This document shows, one piece after another, positions 12,300-22,916 of a DNA stretch of 64,000 nt (position 1 is the stretch's first letter; the number at the start of each line of letters is the position of its first letter). Below the pieces are notes generated by a model. That model worked only from the letters and a program-made list of their open reading frames with translations. It had not been told where the DNA came from and searched no databases. The position numbers and the translations under genes were made by a program. The DNA is from Luidia sarsii (lineage: Eukaryota; Echinodermata; Asteroidea; Paxillosida; Luidiidae). The stretch spans positions 3,506,004-3,570,003 of the forward strand of contig OX465115.1 in assembly GCA_949987565.1 (NCBI GenBank), read 5' to 3'.

Positions 12300-13552
12300 A
12301 GAGGAGGATAAGACGGAGAAGCAGAAGACGAAAAGGAAGAAGAAGATGAAGAGGAAAGAGAAGGAGGAGAAGAAGAAGACACAGAAGGAGGAGGAGCAGG
12401 GGGGATTATGAAAAGAAGAAGAAAAAAAAAGAGGGGAAGAAGACTGAAGACGAAGCAGAAAAAGACGAAGAGGAGGAAGAAAAAGAAGAGGATGATGATG
12501 AGGAGGAGGAGGATTAAGAGGAGCAAGGGGAGCAGGAGGAGCAGGAGAAGCAAGAGGAGCAAGAGGAGCAAGATGGGCAAGAGGATCAAGAGGAGCAGGA
12601 GGATCAAGAGGAGCAGGAGGAGCAAGATGGGCAAGAGGATCAAGAGGAGCAAGAGGAGCAAGAGGAGCAAGAGGAGCAGGAGGATTAAGAGGAGCAGGAG
12701 GATCAAGAGGAGCAGGAGGATCAAGAGGAGCAGGAGGATCAAGAGGAGCAAGAGGAGCAGGGGCAGGAGGAGCAGGAGGAGCAAGAGGAGCAGGAGGAGC
12801 AAGAGGAGCAAGATGGGCAAGAAGAGCAGGAGGAGCAAGAGGAGCAAGAGGAGCAAGAGGAGCAAGAGGAGCAGGAGGAGCAGGAGGAGCAAGAGGAGCA
12901 GGAGGAGCAAGAGGAGCAAGATGGGCAAGAGGAGCAAGAGGAGCAAGAGGAGCAAGAGGAGCAAGAGGAGCAAGAGGAGTAGGAGGAGCAAGAGGAGCAG
13001 GAGGAGTAGGAGGAGCAATAGGAGCAGGGGCAGGAGGAGCAGGAGGAGCAAGAGGAGCAGGAGGAGCAAGAGGAGCAAGATGGGCAAGAAGAGCAGGAGG
13101 AGCAAGAGGAGCAAGAGGAGCAAGAGGAGCAAGAGGAGCAGGAGGAGCAGGAGGAGCAAGAGGAGCAGGAGGAGCAAGAGGAGCAAGATGGGCAAGAGGA
13201 GCAAGAGGAGCAAGAGGAGCAAGAGGAGCAAGAGGAGTAGGAGGAGCAAGAGGAGCAGGAGGAGCAAGATGAGTAAGAGGAGCAGGAGGAGCAAGAGGAG
13301 CAAGAGGAGCAGGGGCAGGAGGAGCAGGAGGAGCAAGAGGAGCAGGAGGAGCAAGAGGAGCAAGATGGGCAAGAAGAGCTGGAGGAGCAGGAGGAACAAG
13401 AGGAGCAAGAGGAGCAGGAAGAGCAGGAGAGGAGAGGAGCAAGAGGAGCAGGAGGAGCAAGAGGAGCAAGATGGGCAAGAGGGGCAAGAGGAGCAAGAGG
13501 AGCAAGAGGAGCAAGAGGAGAAAGAGGAGCAGGAGCAAGAGGAGCAGGAGAA
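12300..13552. repeat. GAGGAGCAA/GAGGAGCAG minisatellite with higher-order structure
   Basis: Units of 9-12 bp (GAGGAGCAA, GAGGAGCAG, GATGGGCAA) form an array of about 1.0 kb, preceded by 200 bp of GAA/GGA-rich sequence. The landmark GCAGGGGCAGGAGG occurs at about 12757, 13024 and 13309, i.e. larger units of about 267 and 285 bp. All changes keep a multiple of three, which explains the open frames of more than 400 codons on both strands. I do not regard these as genes. Confidence 0.95.
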
Positions 13553-13892
13553 GCCTGACGTACATTCAGTCATCGACCTTTTCAATCATGTAAATGCACG
13601 GGGAGCCAAGCTTCTCTGCTGTCAGCAAGCGCAACGCTGCTTTGTCTGATGACCGTGAAGCCTGTCAATGCTGATCCGTCCGGCTCGTTCTCATTAGCAA
13701 TTCATTTATCAGAGCAGCCCGGGGGAAAATCTCTCCCTACATCCCGGGACTGTCGTCCGCTCCCTTGTCTGGGGCTCAGTGCTCTTTACGGAACACCGGA
13801 TAAGCTTGCGACCAGGTCTCAGCTTCGCCTAAGCCGTTCAACACCTGCCGATGAGGGCTGCGGATTACTCGTCTCCTATAAAAAGCCCTCGT

Positions 13893-13960
13893 GCCCTAAT
13901 GCTTGCCTTTCCATCTAATCTCACCCTAGTCTGTCTACTACCTTCCCTCCTAGCCTATCT
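13893..13960. repeat. Solo unit related to the 68-bp tandem repeat at 63.5 kb
   Basis: It shares the order TGCTTGCC..TTTCC, ATCTCACCC and GTCTGTCTAC with the four units at 63455-63728, in the same orientation, about 50 kb away. Confidence 0.55.
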
Positions 13961-16083
13961 TCATCTTCGTCCATCAGTATCTTATTACCATTTTTGCCTT
14001 CCTGTCTGATTTTGCGCGCAACGTTTTGCATTGTTGGTTATCTAAGTCATTCAACAGTTTCTAAGACATTGGTTTTATTATACAAAAAGCGTTGAGCAAT
14101 ATTTAAGCAACAGTCTGAACAACGCCAGGATATAACTGCAGGTATATTTTTTCGGTCAATGAAGCTCTTGTTCGTCCTAATTAATCGCAAACTCCCAAAT
14201 ATTTCTAATAAAACCACACCAAGCGTTGGATCAACGATTTCTCCCAACACTCTCTTGCCAAACATTCTCTACTGCGCTGCAGTTGAACCCCTCCATTTTC
14301 AAATTCAAGAAGGAAATATCTGCCACTATTCATTTTCGTCTGGCAGCTGCAACTTGTAAAAAAAGGGGGAAGATATAAGAAGTGGAACATGTAGGCCCGA
14401 CACTGAGCATTCGGCCTTGACCGGGTGCATTTTGCTTTGCCATTTGCAGTGACTTCCATTTTCCAATCACTGCACTGATTCCCAATAAACGCCTTCGTTA
14501 TTTCAGGCACTCAGTGGACGGTGATTTTGAAAATGGCCCGCGCCAAGGACGCGGCCATTGGCGCAGATTTCCTGTGACCGTTCGTTCGCATGGATGGTCT
14601 TGGGAACGAGGTTACAGTCATCTGGTGCTCATCCCAACCACTCATCGAGTGCACGGCCAAACCAACTAGAAATCTCATAACCTCTCATATTTTTCGATAT
14701 TACCTTCAGACGCAATTAATTGATTGTTCGTTTGGGTAAAGCTTTATTTATTTCTGAAAGAGATCGTCACTTTTGACCTCCACCCCCAACGTGTATCAAA
14801 TCTTAATTGTAACTCAGATTATTCGTATTTTCTCCACTTTCCACTCTCGAAAATTCAACAATACAAAATGTATCCTATGCCATTTATGACCACTTTCCGT
14901 GTAAAGAAACATTTTTAAACAACAGCTTTCTTCTCGATTTTGATTTTAAATATTGAAATGCCATAGGTCTCCCTTTTATGTGTGGGTGTATTACTACCTG
15001 TAGTACATGTTTAGATATATATTTATTGTAACTTTCTTGTCGTGTGTTTAGTGTAGGGCAGGGGCCAATGTACTTTAATGAATTATTATTGTGCTATTTA
15101 ACTTTTATACAATTATATTTTTTTAAATTAGACGTTTTTAGCCCGTTTGATCATTTTACTGAAAAAAAATCATTAGGTCTATGAACAGATGAATGAATAA
15201 TTTGTTATGTGTATTTCATAACATGTTTTCTTAGCGCCACATGAGCCCCTTGGAGGAGTGAGTGGCATATTATATCATACACGCAGTCGGTCGATCGTGT
15301 TTCATGGGAAAGCATGTTGCTTGGAATAGCTGATAAGCCGTCTCTCGATGGTTATGCTGTACCCTTCCCACACCATGGTACTCTGCAAAACTGGAGCAAT
15401 GTTCGTTGGGAGATAAGTTCAGGGCCAGTCCGAAGACAAAAGCCGCTTCCGAACATCTGCCGGTGCGCTCATGTTGGGAGAAACCTAAACAACTGACTGA
15501 AAGATCAACTCACTCAGAAAAAGGCAAGACAAATATTACTTGGCAGACGGTTCGCTGTATAGAGCTACTGCACAGCCGAATGCGATGGTTTTGTTATTCG
15601 ATCAATAAACCATAGACGCGGTGTGTTTTGATAACTCTCGCGGTTTTTTCAGGTGTGGCGCTATCGTTGGCGTTCCTTGAGGAGATATTGATTTCTCGAC
15701 CGGGCTGGGTTTCATTACCTCTCGGAGTCACGGTAAGTCCGCGAATGGAAATGGCTAGCGCGTAGGGTCTATACCTTATCTTCGCCGGTCGCACGCTCTG
15801 CGGGAATGTTTTAGAAAGTGTCCGACGAAATCGAACCATCACAGTCAAGCAATTAATCAGTTTCAATGCTTTAAAAGGCTTGGCGCTTCGATCCTAGCAG
15901 GACCTTTCTAAAAGACAGAATTGATGGCAATTATAGATAAAGCACTCACAAACACTGGTGCCAATTGCAATCCCCTGACTACAAAATTATGATTGCTTAA
16001 AAATCAACTCTCCGGGGAAGTTCATCGGGACTCACTTTGGCGGGTTTTTTTTGTCTACTGCGGGTAATCCACCACACAACCTC
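13961..16083. other. No gene recognised
   Basis: AT-rich sequence. ATCCTAGCAGGACCTTTCTA at about 15892 is a short dispersed motif. No RNA gene is seen. Confidence 0.5.
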
Positions 16084-16250
16084 GAGGAGCTCAGTGGTAC
16101 AGTGGTTGAGACGTCCGCAATAGAAAGTAGGATTCGTGGGTTCGAATCCCGCCCGAGCTGCCTGTATTTTATCAGCAGGGCAATCTGTCAAGACACTGAT
16201 CATGTACAGTGCTGATTATACATCGAGTATGGCAAATCCTCGGTGAACTA
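16084..16250 (+). mobile_element. tRNA-derived SINE, family 1
   Basis: A-box-like AGCTCAGTGGTACAGTGG and a perfect B box GGGTTCGAATCCC (16138-16150) are followed by CGAGCTGCCTGTATTTTATC, AGCAGGGCAATC and GAGTATGGCAAATCCTC. This is the plus-strand copy of the family at 47.8 and 62.8 kb. Confidence 0.85.
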
Positions 16251-16994
16251 TATGGGTATGCTTTCCAGTAGGCAATGGTGCAAAGCACTGAGCATACACT
16301 GTATAACCGACTACCCTACCCGACTCTTCAAAGTACCATGTTTGATTTCTGAAGTGCACGTTGGGGGCTATTTCCACAACGGGTCGGGTCCAGGCCCCTG
16401 TTGAGCCGCTGCAAGGATCTGAACTGGAAGTGCTGCTAATGATGCGATAGAAATTCGTTTCCTGACGAGCTGAACAAACTCTCTACTCCCCACGGTGCAC
16501 TCTTTGACCGCGAGGCGATCGACACAGACGGGCCGTGTCAGTCAGTGTAGTGCGAACCGAGTTCCGTTTCCCCCGGCGAAGTGCAAAGCTTTCATGCTCG
16601 ACAAAGGGAAGATTCGTGCGCGCTGACTTGAGCGGTCAATTTTCTCTTCCCCTTACAAGATCTAAATATCCCTGGTCTCTAGGGAATGGGGGTTCTTCGT
16701 CTTCACCTCCTAATTGTTTGGGTTTTGGTGGGTTGGAGCACACCGGACGCGCCCGCACTGCAAACCAGATCGTCGGGACGCGACCAGCACACGAGGAGGG
16801 CCGTGATTTTGAACCACCACTACGTCCAGCGCACGATTTCGATCCGCCGGGCGAAATAATAGGTGGACCGCCGGGTGGAAACGCGCACTGTTAGGTCGAG
16901 TACGGACGCATGCGTTCTCGGCTGTTCGTGAACAACCCTGCCGGAGAGGTGGTAGATGTGATCCCTGATCCAAGTGCAGCGTTTGTGGGTCGTG
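16251..16994. other. No gene recognised, GC-richer
   Basis: The plus-strand frame at 16535-16894 and the minus-strand frame at 16710-16973 overlap in opposite senses, and neither resembles a known protein. Confidence 0.4.
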
Positions 16995-17310
16995 GGCGCG
17001 AATCTATAGCGCTTTGTGGAGACCTAGTCCAATAGATTGAATAGGTCTCCACAGGGAAACTGTAAAGGTGTATAGGTCTCCACAAGGTTTTTTCACGAAA
17101 CTGGTATTTGGAAATAACTCAAAAACGGGAACTTTGTGATGGGTGAGAATCAGTATCCAATTGAGGTTTTACCTATCAGGGACATACGGTTCAAAAATCT
17201 ACCCAGAATGTGATTGAAATGGGAGCATTTCATTTCTCACACGGTTTTATAGTGCACGAGAACAAATCAATGTATCTCAAAGGATACACACAAAATAATG
17301 GGTATGTGTG
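16995..17310 (+). repeat. Dispersed repeat with GTGGAGACCTA hairpin, copy A
   Basis: It has the 11-bp arm GTGGAGACCTA (17016-17026), its complement at 17042-17052 and again at 17073-17083, then CACGAAACTGGTATTTGGAA and GGGACATACGGTTC, ending near TCTCACACGG..GAGAACAA. An inverted copy with the same order of blocks is at 39805-40150. Confidence 0.85.
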
Positions 17311-17984
17311 TTCGTGTGGTACGAGCCCGAGAACAAGGTTCGCCGTGTTGTACGGGACACTATAGCCTAGAGGATCATGAAGTGGACCAGCGTATGAGAT
17401 ATCCCCCGCCCGTTTTTTAAATCAGTATATACGTGGAGGGAGCGCACCACGTTCATGTCTTCATTCTGTTCATCACGAATGTCTCCCTTCTATTGATGAG
17501 CCGACTAATACCGCACCCATGGGTAACATTTCACCTGGATGCTGATAAAACACAAGAGCCGTGCTGAAACTGAGATCGCCTCGTTAAAGGCTGGTACGAA
17601 CAGTGTACTTTCCAACCTGTCTCAAACTTTCCTTCTAATCATCGGCCGAAATGAGGGGTATAGATTTCCTTAATGCAGTCTGTAGCATAGTTCATTATGG
17701 TAAACAGCACAGCAACCCTTAGGTTCTTTCTAACCCTTTGTCAGCAATGGCGTCCGAATGCTCCTGCACGACTCCTAACTGGCTCTTCAAGATGCATCGC
17801 TACACTCTTCGCCGAGTGCTCTTATCTCATCAATTTTCAGGACACTAGGTTTACACGAATCTGGTCCGAATCATCTCACGATCAGGCCTCGTCAGAGGTT
17901 GACTTTCTGGGATCGCGTTTCGAGGACAGGTTGGGTAGGTTTTCTAAACAAGGTATTTGCTGTTGAACGGCCATAATATATCTC
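17311..17984. other. No gene recognised
   Basis: Unique sequence before the pyrimidine tract. Confidence 0.5.
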
Positions 17985-18415
17985 CACCTCTCCCACTCTT
18001 GTTTGCCTTCCTCATCTTCCTCAATCTCCTCATCCTCCCCATCCTCCCCATCTCCCCATCCTCCTCTTCCTCCTCTTCTTCCTCATCCTCCTCATCATCC
18101 TCATCCTCCCCATCCTCCTTATGTTCAACATCCTCCTCCTTATCCTCCTCCTCCTCCTCATCACCATCCTCCTCCTCCTCTTCCTCCTCCTCCTAATCCC
18201 CATCATCCTACTCATCCTCCACATCCTACTCATCCCCCTTCCAGTCATCATCCTCCCCATCCTCCTCCTCCTCATCCTCCTCATCCTCCCCATCCTATTC
18301 ATTCTCTTCAACCTCCTAATCCTACTCATTCTCTTCAACCTCCTCATCCTCCTCATCCTACTCATTCAATTCATCCCACTAATCATCCCATTATCCTAAT
18401 AAATATCCTCCCCAT
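17985..18415. repeat. CCTCAT/CCTCCT pyrimidine tract
   Basis: Imperfect trinucleotide and hexanucleotide pyrimidine repeat, open in several frames through lack of purine-rich stops. Confidence 0.95.
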
Positions 18416-19779
18416 ACTCGACCTCCCGTCATCACCACCATCAGTACCGCCATGTTTACAAACAATCCGGAAATAGCGAATTTCTGGCAAAATCGCTTCA
18501 TCAAGAAAATATAAAGGAGTTCTATTATACCGTGCTCGGCAGACCGCCTTCTTTGCTTAATCCCCAAACCTGAACATTTGGCAATGGGATTTCCAAAGAC
18601 ACGCTACCCCTTAGACGACCCACGGGATGAAACACGTCGCTAACTAAGTTACGTTCGGGGCTGTGCACTTTTCCCTGTCAACATTGATCCGATAACTCCT
18701 CTTTTGGGAGGACAAGCGTCCGCATTCTTCACCAAGAAATTGCTCTAAAATCTTCTGTCGGGACATGCATGCCGCCACGGCCCGGGATACAGAGGTATAT
18801 GTTCATTACTTCGTCTTGTTTGCGTGTCGGAATAGGCAATCATAAATTCAGTGGAGGTGCTCAATTCGGTTGCGGAGGACACAACTCACTTTAAAGGTCT
18901 GACGGCCTTTATTGACAAAACATATCTTGTATGGGTGTGAATTTTTTGCTATCTGCAATGGTTGTATTGCCCTGATTTGCCCGAATTTCCTGCCAAATGC
19001 TGCAGATGAGTGAAGGAGTTGACGTGATGATAAAATAGTTGTATCTAATGGAGTAGGTGTTGCGTCTGATAAAAGTAGTTGTTGCATCTGATAAAGTAGT
19101 TGCAGCTGGAGTAGTTGTTGCTATAAAGTCTCTTGTATCTTTCCAACTGCTTAGTTTTGAAGTGCCATCCTTAAAAAGTCATTACTCACCATCAATCCTA
19201 ACACGACTATATCTGTTCACATATGGAAGACGCTGACGTTCATGAGAATGCAACGTTAGGCAAAATAAATCAACTATTAGGTAAGTGTATTGTCCAATGG
19301 TTGTTGGGCAATTATTGACCAATAGATGTACATGTTGACTATTGATCCAACATTGGTCAAAAAGTTGAGCAAATTTTTGCCCAACGTTTTTACAGACTTC
19401 CAGTATGATTTCGATAGCGCAGAAGCCAAAATGCTCGCAGCTAAGTCAGTTAAGTGTCCAGCTTGGTTATTGACTATCTCCTTGGGGTTTTTTTCTTGTT
19501 GGAGGGAGCGTGCTTGCCTTTATCTAACTATTGGTGGCAGCAGACTAGTTGACAAAGGTTTGGGACGTTCGAGAGCAAAGGTAAACAATTCAAGTATTAA
19601 TTTTCCTCTGGGCCAGATCGATTGACCTAGTTGGATTTCGTTTCCCTTTCAGGAGAGGGCCTGATTCTGTCAGCTGTGTCTACAAAGGGGGACGGACACG
19701 GAGCTGCACAAACGCCCCAAAAAGTATAGAAAAAATCTACAAGAAAGAAATATACCTGAGGACGTTTTGAAGGAGCCTG
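18416..19779. other. No gene recognised
   Basis: It contains a short degenerate run of GTAGTTG(TATC/CATC)TGATAAA units at about 19035-19105. Nothing else is seen. Confidence 0.5.
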
Positions 19780-19890
19780 CAGTTTGTTTGCTTGCTTTAT
19801 TCCTTGCTAGCTCATTCTTATCTCGCTGGCCTGCCGACTTGCTTGCCCGCTTGTCTTTTGCTTGTTTGCTTGTTCATACTTGCTTGTTCA

Positions 19891-19943
<53 letters not shown>

Positions 19944-20018
19944 TTACTTGCTTGCTTGCTTGCGCCCTTGCTTGCTTGCTTGCGCCCTTGCTTGCTTGCG
20001 CCCTTGCTTGCTTGCGCC

Positions 20019-20055
<37 letters not shown>

Positions 20056-20215
20056 TTGCGCCCTTGCTTGCTTGCGCCCTTGCGCCCTTGCTCGCTTGCT
20101 TGCTCGCTTGCGCCCTTGCTTGCTTGCTTGCCTACTTGCTTGCTTGCCTACTTGCTTGCTTGCCTTCTTGTTTGCTTGCCTACTTGATTGCTTGCTTGCT
20201 TGCCTACCTGCTGAT
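19780..20215. repeat. CTTG tetranucleotide array with CTTGCGCC variants
   Basis: (CTTG)n interrupted by CTTGCGCC units and, at the right end, CTTGCCTA units. Open frames rich in Leu, Ala and Cys follow from the repeat and are not evidence of a protein. Confidence 0.95.
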
Positions 20216-21057
20216 TTCGGCCCTCGCCCGCTGGCTTGCTGGGGACATCCGGGGTATGCCGTGATAAGACATTTCTCATCCCATCCAGTCTACTTCTTCT
20301 AATCAGGAAGCGAGGGGGAAGAAGCGAAACGGCAGGACGTCCTACGTCGAGAACAATGAGCGGCCAAATTCATTCACCATCTCGCCCTCTCTGTAATGCG
20401 AGTAGCGCAGCATTCCCAGCACTCTGCTGGATTGGCAAAGCTGCACGCAATTTGCCTCCCCGTCTTCCAAACAGGCAATGCGGCCCGAGCAATTATTGCA
20501 CACCGGCGTCTGGAATGGATAGAGGAAGGGGGAAGAGGACCCCCTTGCTTGAATCGAAATCAGGTCTACGCGTGGTGACCTCAGTGTAAGTTAATTGGAT
20601 CCCGGTCCCATCAGATGACAAGGGAAGCTAATGAGGGGGAGAAAGCCAATTTCCTGAATCTGCAAATGCCATATAGATTTGGACGTGCATATATGAGTCT
20701 TCCAGGGAAGGCGGAAGAGGATCGAGAAGGTATCACATGTCACTTAGATTACTATGGAAGCAGCCTGTCCTTAAGGAAAATCGGATCGAGGACGCCCTTC
20801 CTTTCTCTCCCCTGTTGTTGATATTCGGTTCCAATCTGGGTGCGAAGAAATTCCAATGCCGCACTATTTTGGGCGTGCAGTTATGAGTCTTGAGGGGAAG
20901 GCCACTTTACTGGTGTCTGCCGAGGGAACGGGATACGACTTATTATTGGCTGTGACTTATTGCTCTTCTTGTCAAATGCCATCTCTACCAAATTAATTTG
21001 ACATTTTTCCACACAAATTTAGCGCTCATCTTCAATTTTCGAAGTGGGTTATGTTGA
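20216..21057. other. No gene; small internal duplication
   Basis: GGACGTGCATATATGAGTCT at 20681 is echoed by GGGCGTGCAGTTATGAGTCT at 20872, each followed by GGGAAGGC, suggesting a diverged tandem duplication of about 190 bp. Confidence 0.5.
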
Positions 21058-21299
21058 CATCCCCGTGACTCTCTCTGCTCCCTCTGTCTCTCTGTATCTG
21101 TCTGTATCTGTCTGTCTCTGTCTGTCTATCTGTCTGTAGCTGTCCGTCCACCCACCCGTCTGTCCGTTTGTCTGTCCCTCTGTCTCCCTGTCTCTCCTCT
21201 CTCCCTCCCTCTCCCTCTCCCTCACCCTCTCCCCCTCTTTCTCTCTCTCTATCTCTATCTCTCTCCCCCTCTCTCCCTCTCTCTCTATCTCTCTGTCTC

Positions 21300-21349
<50 letters not shown>

Positions 21350-21724
21350 TCCCTCTCCCTCACCCTCTCCCCATATTTCTCTCTCTTTCTCATTCACCAG
21401 TAAAATGAACTTATCTCAACCATGGACGTCCAACGGTGTACAAAGACCGGCAGGAAAGGACAGGCTCAAGAAAATTGTGCGAACCGGCAGGGAATTTCCG
21501 GTCCCGGTCCCTCCCTCCACGACGGACTGACAGGAGCCCAAAACAAGGTCTTCTGACTGCTTATATTAACCGGCATCAGATGTATAGTAGTCCATCTCCC
21601 GGCCGGGGCAAATGTAAGGCGTCGATGGACACCGCAACCACGGCCGTCATATTGGGGTCGTCCGACCGACAATACAATCAATGTCAAGAAGTAGGAGGAG
21701 AGAGAGAGAGGGGGAGAGGGAGAG

Positions 21725-21778
<54 letters not shown>

Positions 21779-21781
21779 GAG

Positions 21782-21827
<46 letters not shown>

Positions 21828-21829
21828 GA
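21058..21829. repeat. Left copy of a duplicated segment ending in a GA tract at the gap
   Basis: CATCCCCGTGACTCTCTCTG, TCTG/CTCT repeats, a unique block (ATGAACTTATCTCAACCATG to ACAATACAATCAATGTCAAG) and then a (GA)n run that meets the N gap. The same succession restarts right after the gap. Confidence 0.93.
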
Positions 21830-22029
21830 NNNNNNNNNNNNNNNNNNNNNNNNNNNNNNNNNNNNNNNNNNNNNNNNNNNNNNNNNNNNNNNNNNNNNNN
21901 NNNNNNNNNNNNNNNNNNNNNNNNNNNNNNNNNNNNNNNNNNNNNNNNNNNNNNNNNNNNNNNNNNNNNNNNNNNNNNNNNNNNNNNNNNNNNNNNNNNN
22001 NNNNNNNNNNNNNNNNNNNNNNNNNNNNN
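21830..22029. other. Assembly gap (200 N)
   Basis: Exactly 200 N, the look of a fixed-size placeholder between two contigs that both contain the same GA-rich locus. Confidence 0.98.
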
Positions 22030-22658
22030 CATCCCCGTGACTCTCTCTGCTCCCTCTGTCTATCTCTCTGTCTGTCTGTATCTGTCTGTATCTGTCTGTC
22101 TCTGTCTGTCTATCTGTCTGTCTCTGTCTGTCTATCTGTCTGTCCGTCCACCCACCCGTCCGTCCGTTTGTCTGTCCCTCTGTCCTCCCTCTCTGTACCT
22201 CCCTGTCTCCCTCCTCTCTCGCTCCCTCTCCCTCTCCCTCACCCTCTCCCCCTCTTTCTCTCTCTATCTCTATCTCTCTCTCTCTCCCCCCCCCCCTCCC
22301 TCTCCCTCTCCCTCTCCCTCACCCTCTCCCTCACCCTCTCCCCTATTTCTCTCTCTCTCATTCACCAGTAAAATGAACTTATCTCAACCATGGACGTCCA
22401 ACGGTGTACAAAGACCGGCAGGAAAGGACAGGCTCAAGAAAATTGGGCGAACCGGCAGGGAATATCGGTCCCGGTCCCTCCCTCCACGACGGACTGACAG
22501 GAGCCAAAACAAGGTCTTCTGACTGCTTATATTACCGGCAGTCAGATGTATAGTAGTCCATCTCCCGGCCGGGGCAAATGTAAGGCGTCGATGGACACCG
22601 CAACCACGGCGTCATATTGGGGTCGTCCGACCGACAATACAATCAATGTCAAGAAGTA

Positions 22659-22734
<76 letters not shown>

Positions 22735-22767
22735 AGATGAGAGAGAGAGAGTGAGAGAGAGAGAGAG

Positions 22768-22823
<56 letters not shown>

Positions 22824-22832
22824 GGGAGAGGA

Positions 22833-22863
<31 letters not shown>

Positions 22864-22916
22864 TGAGAGAGAGAGAGAGAGAGAGAGGGGAGAGATAGAG
22901 GGGGAGAGAGAGAGAA
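22030..22916. repeat. Right copy of the duplicated segment
   Basis: It starts at the same CATCCCCGTGACTCTCTCTG and repeats the unique block with only one-base indels and a few changes, then runs into a (GA)n tract that ends at 22916. Here the tract is complete and continues into unique sequence. Confidence 0.93.

Noticed and set aside
12224..13649. Open frames of 413-453 codons in the GAGGAGCAA array on both strands
   Set aside because: They result from a repeat unit without stops. There are three competing long frames and no non-repeat protein sequence.
19767..20302. Leu/Ala/Cys-rich open frames in the CTTG array
   Set aside because: Three overlapping frames on one strand from a tetranucleotide repeat; not a membrane protein.
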